Positions 6,048 through 12,471 of a stretch of DNA of 12,471 nucleotides are shown piece after piece. Position numbers and translations under genes: made by a program. The stretch spans positions 1 through 12,471 of the forward strand of contig CAZBMF010000070.1 of NCBI GenBank assembly GCA_964492925.1. Reading direction: 5' to 3'. This DNA is from VMCP01 sp964492925. GTDB taxonomy: Bacteria > Bacteroidota > Bacteroidia > NS11-12g > UBA955. The notes under the pieces were generated by a model. The model saw nothing but the letters and a program-made list of their open reading frames with translations. It was not told the DNA's origin and made no database searches. Position 1 is the first letter of the stretch, and every line of letters starts with the position of its first letter.

Positions 6048-8657
6048 CTACTTTATAATCTCCTTCATGTTTTGAAGTTTTAAAAGTGCTTCAACCGGAG
6101 TGATTGAATTAATGTCCATTTGGTTTAGGACTTTCTTCAACTCATTGAAAATAGGATCTTCTGTTTGAAACATGTTCATCTGGTAAACAGGTTTTGATTC
6201 CATTTGCTTCAATGTGCCTCGTTGGTTCTGTTGTGTTCTTGATTTCTCTAACGACGTTAAGATCTCGGATGCCCTTAACAAAACAGTATTGGGAATACCC
6301 GCTAACTGTGCCACATGGATACCAAAACTGTGTTCGCTGCCCCCACGTTTTAATTTTCTCAGGAAAATGATGGTATTCGCTTGCTCTTTGATTTCGATGT
6401 GGAAATTTCTGATGCCTTCTGCTTTTTGTTCCAATTCATTCAATTCATGATAATGTGTGGCAAACAAGGTTTTGGGTTTGAATGGGTGGCTTTGTAAAAA
6501 CTCGGCAATACTCCAAGCCAAACTTACCCCATCATAAGTGGATGTTCCACGGCCTATCTCGTCAAGTAAAACCAAACTTCTTTCACTGATGTTGTTCAAA
6601 ATACTCGCAGTTTCACTCATTTCTACCATGAAAGTTGATTCACCTAAACTGATGTTGTCTGATGCACCAACCCTGGTGTAAATTTTGTCGACAAGGCCTA
6701 TTTCCGCTTTGCTACATGGAACAAAACAGCCAATTTGAGCCAATAATACCGACAAAGCCGTTTGTCGTAAAATGGCACTTTTACCACTCATGTTTGGCCC
6801 CGTTAAAATCACCATGCGTTGGTCGGAATTATTCAGGGATATGTCGTTTGGTATGTATGCTTGATCTGGAGGCATTTGGCTTTCAATCACTGGGTGACGA
6901 CAATTCTTCAACTCCAGTCCAAGTCCCTCATGAACCAAAGGTTTACAATAATTCCTATCGATCGATAATTGGGCGAAACCAATCAATACATCCCACTCTG
7001 CCACCAACGTTGCATCGTTTTGAATTGGATGCACCATTTGCGACAAATTTTCGATCAAACTTTCCCAAAGTTGGGCTTCTAAGGCCAATGATTTATCTTC
7101 AGCGGATAAAATTTTCTCCTCGTAGGTTTTTAATTCCGGGGTAATATAACGCTCCGCATTGCTCAATGTTTGCTTTCGAATCCAAGTTTCAGGCACTTTG
7201 TCTTTGTGAACATTCGTAACCTCCAAATAATATCCAAACACATTGTTAAATCCGATTTTGAGGGATGGAATGCCAGTTTCTTCACTTTCACGCTGTTGGA
7301 TTTCCACCAATTTGCCTTTCCCATTGGAAGTTAAGTCCCTCAATTCTTCTAGCTCCGAATGCACCGACGATAAAAATACACCGCCCTTGCTCACCACCAT
7401 TGGTGCGTCTTCGGCGATCTGACTGTCAATTAAATGGCGTATAGAACTGTGTTCAGAGATTTTTTTAGCGGCTTCAACCAATTCCGGAAATCCAGACTCC
7501 AAAAACGTTTGTTTTAAGTTGGTTACAGCGTCTAACGATCGACTCAAATGCAATAATTCCTTGGGATTCACCCTTTTGAGGGCCACTTTTGAAATCAATC
7601 GTTGTAAATCACCTATATCCTTGAGTTTGTTGGCGCTGTGAACCAACAAAACTTGATTTTTTGTAAAGGTTTCAACCAAATTCAACCGTTGCTGAATGGC
7701 CGATATATTTTTCAATGGCAATAAAACCCAGTTTCTCAACAACCTAGCGCCCATTGGAGTGCCGGTATAGTCGATCACTTCCATGAGGCTTTTTCCTTCA
7801 GGATAAATGGGTCTTACCAACTCTAAATTCCTGATAGTGAATCCATCCAGCCACACGAAAGCACTTTCATCGAGCCTCGATATTTTTTGAATGTGTCCTG
7901 TATTGGTATGATGGGTATTTTCTAGATATTGCAAAGCTGCACCCGCAGATAATATGGCACTTTGTAGGTCGGAAATGCCAAAACCTTTCAACGATTTGGT
8001 GTTGAATTGACGGTTTAATTTCTCTTCACAGTACTCGGATTGATAGACCCAATCTTCCAAAAATTGGAAAGAAGAAGGTTTTCCATACGTTTGAAAGGCT
8101 TCAACACTTATTTTCTTGGGTAAAATCCATTCCGAGGGTTTGAAACCACTCAACATCTTTTGTATGAACATTGGGTCGCCCTGCGTGCATTGAAAATCAC
8201 CAGTAGAAATATCCAGCAACGACAGTCCCCAAACATCGTTTGTTTTCATGAGGGACGCGAGGTAGTTGCTTTCTTTAGATTCGAGCACTTTGTCGTTGTA
8301 GCTTACACCAGGAGTTACAAGTTCTGTTACACCACGCTTTACAATGGTTTTGGTTGCTTTTGGATCTTCAAGTTGATCGCAAACGGCCACTCTATATCCG
8401 GCTTTTACCAATTTTGGTAAGTAGGTATCTAGAGAATGGTGAGGAAAACCTGCCAATTCCATTTCAGAGGCAGACCCGTTGCTGCGCTTGGTGAGAATGA
8501 TTCCCAAAACTTTGCTTGCGACTTTGGCGTCTTCGCTGAAAGTTTCATAAAAATCACCAACTCTAAAAAGCAAGATAGCCCCTGGATATTGAGCTTTTAT
8601 CTGATTGTATTGCTTCATCAGAGGGGTCTCTTTTTCGGCGTTTGATTTTCCTGACAT
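6048..8657 (-). CDS. mutS: DNA mismatch repair protein MutS
   Basis: The 869-residue product recognises mismatches and small loops and starts methyl-independent mismatch repair with MutL. With the start at 8657 the mismatch-reading motif GDFYETF places F36 and E38 at the same numbers as in E. coli MutS, which supports this start. The ATPase domain has Walker A GPNMSGKSA (620-628), the signature region around SLGESTFMVEMSE, Walker B LVLLDEIGRGTS (D699/E700) and the H-loop ATHYHEL (733-739). Near the C-terminus QMNMF (826-830) resembles a beta-clamp-binding peptide. The frame extends 22 codons further upstream, but a perfect -7 box lies inside that extension and MSGKSNAEKETPLMKQY is the usual N-terminus. 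It converges on the TonB receptor across the repeat block and is divergent from the SpoU gene. Confidence 0.97.
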   Translation of the reverse strand: MSGKSNAEKETPLMKQYNQIKAQYPGAILLFRVGDFYETFSEDAKVASKVLGIILTKRSNGSASEMELAGFPHHSLDTYLPKLVKAGYRVAVCDQLEDPKATKTIVKRGVTELVTPGVSYNDKVLESKESNYLASLMKTNDVWGLSLLDISTGDFQCTQGDPMFIQKMLSGFKPSEWILPKKISVEAFQTYGKPSSFQFLEDWVYQSEYCEEKLNRQFNTKSLKGFGISDLQSAILSAGAALQYLENTHHTNTGHIQKISRLDESAFVWLDGFTIRNLELVRPIYPEGKSLMEVIDYTGTPMGARLLRNWVLLPLKNISAIQQRLNLVETFTKNQVLLVHSANKLKDIGDLQRLISKVALKRVNPKELLHLSRSLDAVTNLKQTFLESGFPELVEAAKKISEHSSIRHLIDSQIAEDAPMVVSKGGVFLSSVHSELEELRDLTSNGKGKLVEIQQRESEETGIPSLKIGFNNVFGYYLEVTNVHKDKVPETWIRKQTLSNAERYITPELKTYEEKILSAEDKSLALEAQLWESLIENLSQMVHPIQNDATLVAEWDVLIGFAQLSIDRNYCKPLVHEGLGLELKNCRHPVIESQMPPDQAYIPNDISLNNSDQRMVILTGPNMSGKSAILRQTALSVLLAQIGCFVPCSKAEIGLVDKIYTRVGASDNISLGESTFMVEMSETASILNNISERSLVLLDEIGRGTSTYDGVSLAWSIAEFLQSHPFKPKTLFATHYHELNELEQKAEGIRNFHIEIKEQANTIIFLRKLKRGGSEHSFGIHVAQLAGIPNTVLLRASEILTSLEKSRTQQNQRGTLKQMESKPVYQMNMFQTEDPIFNELKKVLNQMDINSITPVEALLKLQNMKEIIK

Positions 8658-8665
8658 AGATGTTC

Positions 8666-8673
8666 CAAAAATA
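8666..8673 (-). promoter_or_regulatory. -7 box of the mutS promoter
   Basis: The minus strand reads TATTTTTG, a perfect TAnnTTTG, 8 nt before the ATG at 8657. A TTG (minus strand, 8696-8698) 22 bp further upstream could be the -33 element. The box would put the transcript start within a few bases of the start codon. Confidence 0.6.
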
Positions 8674-8734
8674 ATACGTGAAGATCGATGAAAAACAATC
8701 AGTTTTCCCCCTTTATTCAACAAATTTCCCGTTG

Positions 8735-8742
8735 TATATTTG
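8735..8742 (+). promoter_or_regulatory. -7 box of the SpoU methyltransferase promoter
   Basis: TATATTTG is a perfect TAnnTTTG lying 5 nt before the ATG at 8748. The predicted mRNA begins at or beside that codon. No convincing -33 TTTG is visible at 17-23 bp. It shares the 90-bp divergent region with the mutS promoter. Confidence 0.6.
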
Positions 8743-8747
8743 CAAAA

Positions 8748-9275
8748 ATGCGAAAATTAAAAACCACAGAATTAGGCCGTATGTCGGTAGAGGAATTTCA
8801 ATCCGCTGAAAAAGCGCCTATATGCTTGGTTTTAGACAATGTTAGAAGCATGAACAATGTGGGTTCTATGTTCAGAACCTCTGATGCCTTTTTGGTGAAA
8901 ACGATGTTTTTATGCGGCATTACCGGTTGCCCTCCACACCGAGAAATTACCAAAACCGCCATTGGTGCTGAAAAATCTGTGCATTGGGAATATCACGAGT
9001 CAACCCTAGAAGTGGTGAAAAAATTGCAATCGGAGGGATATTTTGTGTATGCCATTGAGCAAGCAGAAGGGTCGGTGTCCCTCAAAAATATCGTTTACCC
9101 CAATCAACCCATCGCTTTTGTGATGGGCAATGAGATTGATGGCGTGCAGCAAGATGTAATCAATCAATGTGATGCGTGTTTGGAAATTCCACAATTGGGC
9201 ACCAAACATTCATTCAATGTGGCCGTTACCTGTGGCATGATTCTGTGGGATTATGCAAAAGCCAAACAGTTGTAA
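8748..9275 (+). CDS. TrmH/SpoU-family RNA 2'-O-methyltransferase
   Basis: The 175-residue product is a knotted SPOUT methyltransferase that should put a methyl group from S-adenosylmethionine on a ribose 2'-OH of tRNA or rRNA. Motif 1 is LDNVRSMNNVGSMFRTSDAF (29-48) with the conserved N37 and catalytic-type R43; motif 2 is VMGNEIDGV (125-133); motif 3 is IPQLGTKHSFNVAV (147-160), where HSFN replaces the usual SLN. There is no separate RNA-binding N-terminal domain, so it is the short, TrmL-like size class; the exact target nucleotide cannot be told. The reading frame runs 20 codons further upstream, but the ATG at 8748 follows a perfect -7 box, so the upstream codons are not expected to be translated. 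Its TAA abuts the ATG of the next gene. Confidence 0.92.
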   Translation: MRKLKTTELGRMSVEEFQSAEKAPICLVLDNVRSMNNVGSMFRTSDAFLVKTMFLCGITGCPPHREITKTAIGAEKSVHWEYHESTLEVVKKLQSEGYFVYAIEQAEGSVSLKNIVYPNQPIAFVMGNEIDGVQQDVINQCDACLEIPQLGTKHSFNVAVTCGMILWDYAKAKQL

Positions 9276-9830
9276 ATGCGCTATTTATTTTGTATATTGT
9301 GTTTTGCGATTTTCGGATGCGGTTCGAAGCAGAAAATTCAATATCCGGAATCTTTGAATAACATCCTTTTTGAAAAACCATTCACGGTGGTGATTTCCTA
9401 TTCAAATGAATGTCCCGTTTGCATTTTATACACTTCGGTTTTGAAGGACATTTTTGATTCAGTTCCGTCTTCTAAATTCCAATTGGTGCTATTAAAGGTA
9501 AATGCCGATGAAGTATGGGATTTTATGGATTCTACAGGACTTTTTTCAACCAATAAACCCAAGGTGTTCAATGAAAATTCCCTTGAAATTGCCGAAGCAT
9601 TGAACATGAAAATTTTCCCTGAAGCCGTGGTGCTTAACAACAATGGCGAAATTCTATACCAAGGTGCCATTGATTCTAGGGTCAAAGAAATTGGGAATAC
9701 CCATTTTAGACCTTCAAACAACGAGCAATTTTTAAAAAATGCGTTGGTACAACTTCAAAACAATCAATCTGTTGAGGTTAAGCAATTTCCGGCCAAAGGT
9801 TGTTTTATTGAATTCCCCAAAAAACCTTAA
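9276..9830 (+). CDS. thioredoxin-fold (redoxin-like) lipoprotein
   Basis: The 184-residue product has a short signal peptide and a lipobox-like AIFGC with C15 as the lipidation site, so it should be anchored in an envelope membrane. A thioredoxin fold follows: the active-site-like CPVC (C46-C49) after a beta strand, a possible cis-proline at P115 (KIFPEAVVLN), then NGEILYQGAIDSRV and the C-terminal GCFIEF (C176). The IDSR segment and the late GC-x-I motif resemble redoxin domains that precede cytochrome/monooxygenase-like domains in fused proteins of other bacteria. The next gene encodes just such a partner. A disulfide or peroxide reduction role, or delivery of electrons or copper to that partner, is inference. 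The ATG directly abuts the stop of the SpoU gene. Confidence 0.85.
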   Translation: MRYLFCILCFAIFGCGSKQKIQYPESLNNILFEKPFTVVISYSNECPVCILYTSVLKDIFDSVPSSKFQLVLLKVNADEVWDFMDSTGLFSTNKPKVFNENSLEIAEALNMKIFPEAVVLNNNGEILYQGAIDSRVKEIGNTHFRPSNNEQFLKNALVQLQNNQSVEVKQFPAKGCFIEFPKKP

Positions 9831-9835
9831 TTTTG
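9808..9835 (+). promoter_or_regulatory. possible internal promoter made from the upstream stop codon
   Basis: TAATTTTG (9828-9835) matches TAnnTTTG, uses the TAA stop of the redoxin-like gene as its first three bases and ends 4 nt before the next ATG. A TTG at 9808-9810 lies 17 bp upstream. In AT-rich DNA this could be chance; it would give the cytochrome-like gene its own leaderless transcript. Confidence 0.3.
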
Positions 9836-9839
9836 AGAC

Positions 9840-11243
9840 ATGAAAAGGGCGTTTTTTGCTTTGTTGATTGTTTTTGGCGTTTGGGCATGCAGTCAAAGCT
9901 CAACTTCCGATGTGTTAGATGACGTAAAACACCCTACATTTTCACAGCATATTGCCCCAATTATTGTCGATCATTGTATCCGATGCCATAGAAATGGAGG
10001 AGGGGCGCCGTTTGAACTCACAAGTTTTCAAAAGGTTAAAAGCAAAGCCAAAACCATTGCCAAAGTAACTTCTATGCGCATCATGCCACCTTGGCCCGCA
10101 GACCCTAATTACGCGCACTTTGTAGACGAAAATTTTTTAAGTCAATCCCAAATTGATGCCATTCAGCGATGGGTGAAAGATGGTTGTCCTGAAGGCAGTT
10201 CTTCGGTTGGAACTTTTGCCAATGTCCCTCAATATCAAAGTAATTTAGGAAAGCCCGACATGGTTTTATCGTTAGATACCGTTTTATTGAAAGCGGGAGA
10301 TTTGGATCGCTTTTTCTATTCTAAAGTAACCTGCAATCAGCCTCATCCTCAATACATTAGAGCCATAGAATTTGTGCCAGGACAACCCAAACTGTTGCAT
10401 CATTTTAATGGACATTTAATCAATTACGAGAAACAATCGAAGAACATTCAAATCAATCCGTTTAAAATTGAAATTACCCCCAAACAAAATGGGGTTAACC
10501 CAAGAGAAACCAAGCAAGTACTGGATTATCAGCGGAGTTTGCTCAACGACGATGGGAGCATTCCTGAGCGGTATCATTCGGTGGTGAACTATTTACCTGG
10601 TGTAAAAGCGGTGATGTATCCAGACGGTATTGGGACCATTCCGGTGTCAGAAAAATTTACCATTATTGGCAATGATGTGCATTATGGTCCTTCGGCCAAA
10701 ACCGTGGTAGATGGCAGTAAAATCAACTTATTTTTTACCAATACGCCTCCAAAACGGGGTACCGGAGAATTGATGTTGGGCACCAATGGCGTGAGTCCAA
10801 TTGTGCCACCCTTGGTGATTCCTCCCAATAAAATCACGAAACACACGAGTCAATTCACCATCAGTGAAGACATTTCGGTGTTAACGGTAAACCCGCATTT
10901 GCATCTGTTGGGCAAGAGTTTTTTGGCTTATGCCATTAAGCCGAATGGAGATACGGTAAAATTGATATCGATTCCAAAATGGAATTTCAGGTGGCAGTTT
11001 TTTTATACGTTTAAGAAGATGGTGCATATTCCGAGAGGGAGTACCATTTATGCGGTGGCCGAATTTGACAATACCACAAAAAATCCGAACAATCCGAATA
11101 ATCCTCCTCAGGAAGTGGCTGAAAGACTTGAATTTGGTGGATCTAGCATGCGCGCCAGTGATGAAATGTTTCAATTCATCATCACGTATGTGGGTTATCA
11201 GCCCGGAGATGAAAATACGTCGTTAGAACATGGAAATCGTTAA
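9840..11243 (+). CDS. cytochrome c-type / copper type II monooxygenase-like lipoprotein
   Basis: The 467-residue product starts with a signal peptide and a lipobox (VWAC, C17). A monohaem cytochrome c-like domain (about 31-120) has CIRCH (C46, C49, H50) followed by GGGAPFELTSF and MPPWPADP, where M82 is a candidate haem ligand. The rest resembles the peptidylglycine/dopamine-type copper monooxygenase fold, and the six ligand positions of that family appear present: H187-H188, H281, then H353 and H355 in NPHLHLLGKS, and M443 in SDEMFQF. Family knowledge predicts ascorbate-type copper hydroxylation; the bacterial substrate is unknown. The gene is 9 nt after the redoxin-like gene and overlaps the GNAT gene by 14 nt. 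Haem and copper binding is inference from motifs. Confidence 0.87.
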   Translation: MKRAFFALLIVFGVWACSQSSTSDVLDDVKHPTFSQHIAPIIVDHCIRCHRNGGGAPFELTSFQKVKSKAKTIAKVTSMRIMPPWPADPNYAHFVDENFLSQSQIDAIQRWVKDGCPEGSSSVGTFANVPQYQSNLGKPDMVLSLDTVLLKAGDLDRFFYSKVTCNQPHPQYIRAIEFVPGQPKLLHHFNGHLINYEKQSKNIQINPFKIEITPKQNGVNPRETKQVLDYQRSLLNDDGSIPERYHSVVNYLPGVKAVMYPDGIGTIPVSEKFTIIGNDVHYGPSAKTVVDGSKINLFFTNTPPKRGTGELMLGTNGVSPIVPPLVIPPNKITKHTSQFTISEDISVLTVNPHLHLLGKSFLAYAIKPNGDTVKLISIPKWNFRWQFFYTFKKMVHIPRGSTIYAVAEFDNTTKNPNNPNNPPQEVAERLEFGGSSMRASDEMFQFIITYVGYQPGDENTSLEHGNR

Positions 11244-12339
11244 AATTCAAACAGGGAATAAGTCTCAAATTGAGGCTTTTCACCAGTTGGTGAAGGTGGT
11301 TTATATCAATGATCAACACTATGTTATGCCGATAGTGAATGATGTGGAGGCTGTTTTTGATGCTCAGAAAAACAAACGGTTTAGGAAGGGCAACGCTGAA
11401 AGGTGGTTGTTGTATGATGATAAACAATGTGTTGGTCGAATAGCTGCGTTTTTTGAGAATAAAAATGGAAAAATTCTTGGGGGATGGGGGTTCTTTGAGG
11501 TGTTAAACAATGTGGCTTACGCGAAATTGTTGGTTGATACGGCAGAGTCATGGCTGAAGGAGCAGGGCTGTGAGAAGATTCAGGCGCCTGTAAATTTTGG
11601 AGATAGGGATAGTTTTTGGGGACTTTTAATTGGTGGCGACAGAAAACCGTCGTATTTAGAAAATTACCAACCTCATTATTATCAGGGATTTATAGAGGAA
11701 ATGGGGTATGAGCGCGAGATTGAGCAAACCACGTATGACATAACGCTCGCAGAATTCAATTATAGTCGTTTCAGTGCCATTGCGAAACGAGCGATGGGGA
11801 ATGCGGACTATCGATTTGAGTTTATGGACTTCGGGAATTTGGAGAAGTACGTAAACGACTTTGTGCAGATTTACAACGAAGCTTGGTCGTTCCATGAAGA
11901 TTTCGAGCCCTTAACCTCGGAAGTGTTGTTAAAACGCTTTAAATCGATGAAAATGGCCATGTACGAAGAGTTTGGTGTGTTTGCGTATTGCAAAGAACGT
12001 CCGATTGGATTTTTTGTAAGCATTTTGGAATTGAATGAGGTGTTTCAAGATTTCGGGGGACGTCTAACTTTGTGGAACAAACTGAGGTTTTTAATGAGGA
12101 GAGGGGGTATAAGCAGGGCAAAGGGGATTATTTTTGGGATAGTGCCAGACTTTCAAAAAATGGGTATAGATACGGGGTTGATCATGAAAAGTTACGAGGG
12201 GATGATGAAATTGAAAAAAATTTCGTCGATGGAATTGGCGTGGATTGGCGACTTTAACCCGAAGATGTTGAGCATGTTAAGTTCGTTGGGGGCAAAACTC
12301 ACGAAGACGCATCACACATATTTTAAGAAATTATTTTAA
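11230..12339 (+). CDS. GNAT-superfamily acyltransferase-like protein (YghO-like, two GNAT-type halves)
   Basis: The 369-residue product is a cytoplasmic protein with no signal peptide or membrane segments. The N-terminal half has GNAT-like features: the N-K-R-F segment (48-51), CVGRIAAFF (67-75), GGWGFFEVL (84-92) and a helix, AESWLKEQGCEKIQAPVNFG (105-124). The C-terminal half repeats the pattern, with RPIGFFVSILELN and, near residues 300-315, IVPDFQKMGIDTGLI, which resembles the acetyl-CoA-binding loop Q-x-x-G-I. This layout resembles the uncharacterised YghO-like family; I do not know its substrate. Its ATG lies inside the end of the monooxygenase-like gene (14-nt overlap), implying coupled translation, though a functional link with the haem/copper protein is unproven. 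Confidence 0.75.
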   Translation: MEIVKIQTGNKSQIEAFHQLVKVVYINDQHYVMPIVNDVEAVFDAQKNKRFRKGNAERWLLYDDKQCVGRIAAFFENKNGKILGGWGFFEVLNNVAYAKLLVDTAESWLKEQGCEKIQAPVNFGDRDSFWGLLIGGDRKPSYLENYQPHYYQGFIEEMGYEREIEQTTYDITLAEFNYSRFSAIAKRAMGNADYRFEFMDFGNLEKYVNDFVQIYNEAWSFHEDFEPLTSEVLLKRFKSMKMAMYEEFGVFAYCKERPIGFFVSILELNEVFQDFGGRLTLWNKLRFLMRRGGISRAKGIIFGIVPDFQKMGIDTGLIMKSYEGMMKLKKISSMELAWIGDFNPKMLSMLSSLGAKLTKTHHTYFKKLF

Positions 12340-12346
12340 AAAGTAC

Positions 12347-12376
12347 TTGCAAAATAAAAACTTTTAATTAATTTTG
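12347..12376 (+). promoter_or_regulatory. promoter of the tRNA-Lys gene
   Basis: A TTG (12347-12349) and a perfect TAATTTTG (12369-12376) are separated by 19 bp, the classic Bacteroidota -33/-7 arrangement. Transcription would start at about 12382, leaving a leader of about 38 nt before the mature tRNA 5' end at 12421. Confidence 0.75.
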
Positions 12377-12420
12377 CACCCACGTTTGAGACAAGGCACA
12401 CGCTAAGAATCACACGAAAC

Positions 12421-12471
12421 GATTCCGTAGCTCAGTTGGTAGAGCAATACACTTTTAATGTATGGGTCCTG
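12421..12471 (+). tRNA. tRNA-Lys(UUU), 3' truncated by window end
   Basis: The acceptor 5' strand GATTCCG (12421-12427), D arm GCTCAGTTGGTAGAGC (12430-12445) and a 5-bp anticodon stem (12447-12451 with 12459-12463) are all present. The anticodon loop CTTTTAA (12452-12458) has U33 and anticodon TTT at 12454-12456. The variable loop GGGTC follows and the sequence stops at the start of the T arm. Other tRNA genes could follow beyond the window. Confidence 0.95.

Noticed and set aside
6662..7144. 160-codon plus-strand open frame
   Set aside because: It lies wholly antisense to the conserved ATPase-side half of mutS and its translation resembles no protein family I know.
8658..8723. 22-residue N-terminal extension of MutS
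   Set aside because: It overlaps a perfect -7 promoter box on the same strand and the 5' part of the divergent frame; the shorter start fits the family N-terminus.
8688..8747. 20-residue N-terminal extension of the SpoU methyltransferase
   Set aside because: The perfect TATATTTG box at 8735-8742 lies inside it, and the family begins near MRKLKTTEL.
12338..12365. Weak inverted repeat AAAAGT...ACTTTT after the GNAT gene as a terminator
   Set aside because: Only a 6-bp AT stem with a long loop and it overlaps the tRNA promoter; not convincing as an intrinsic terminator.

Overview
The window is AT-rich chromosomal DNA from a member of the Bacteroidota, probably Flavobacteriales-like. The evidence is consistent across the window: several TAnnTTTG (-7) promoter boxes of the Bacteroidota sigma factor, a TonB-dependent receptor with an N-terminal carboxypeptidase-like domain, short-leader or leaderless starts, and a pRiA4b ORF-3-like gene next to miaA. 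Genus-level placement is not possible from the sequence alone. Most of the window is ordinary housekeeping and envelope gene content; I see no phage, transposase, CRISPR array or defence locus.

Layout. (1) 1-1046, plus strand: the 3' end of a SulP-family anion transporter (membrane end plus STAS domain) overlaps a beta-carbonic anhydrase gene by 11 nt; this looks like a bicarbonate uptake and interconversion pair. A strong GC-rich hairpin flanked by A and T runs (about 1062-1100) ends this operon and the convergent one. (2) 1122-3367, minus strand: a compact operon read pRiA4b ORF-3-like protein, then miaA (tRNA dimethylallyltransferase), then a TerC/YgdQ-like membrane protein, with a 3-nt gap and a 4-nt ATGA overlap. 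(3) 3435-5750, plus strand: a 771-residue TonB-dependent outer-membrane receptor, divergent from the miaA operon. (4) 5751-6047: a 297-bp intergenic stretch between two convergent genes, filled by two different short tandem arrays. The first is ten mini-palindromes whose centres are exactly 15 bp apart. The second is a 10-bp-phased ATAAAC array. (5) 6048-8657, minus strand: mutS. (6) 8748-12339, plus strand: a run of TrmH/SpoU RNA methyltransferase, thioredoxin-fold lipoprotein, cytochrome c/copper monooxygenase-like lipoprotein and a GNAT-type protein, nearly all abutting or overlapping. (7) 12347-12471: a good promoter and the 5' two-thirds of tRNA-Lys(UUU), cut by the window end.

Functional links. 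SulP and carbonic anhydrase probably cooperate in inorganic carbon handling. The redoxin-like lipoprotein and the haem/copper protein correspond to the two parts of redoxin plus cytochrome/monooxygenase-like polypeptides that I recall as single fusions in other bacteria, so they probably act together outside the cytoplasmic membrane. The most unusual structure is the 5751-6047 repeat block. On the minus strand every palindrome of the first array closes a GNA triloop (GAA, GCA or GTA), the class of very stable DNA mini-hairpin typified by d(GCGAAGC), and one unit contains that exact heptamer. Several starts were moved from the longest ORF because a -7 box lies just upstream of an internal ATG (genes at 3367, 8657 and 8748).
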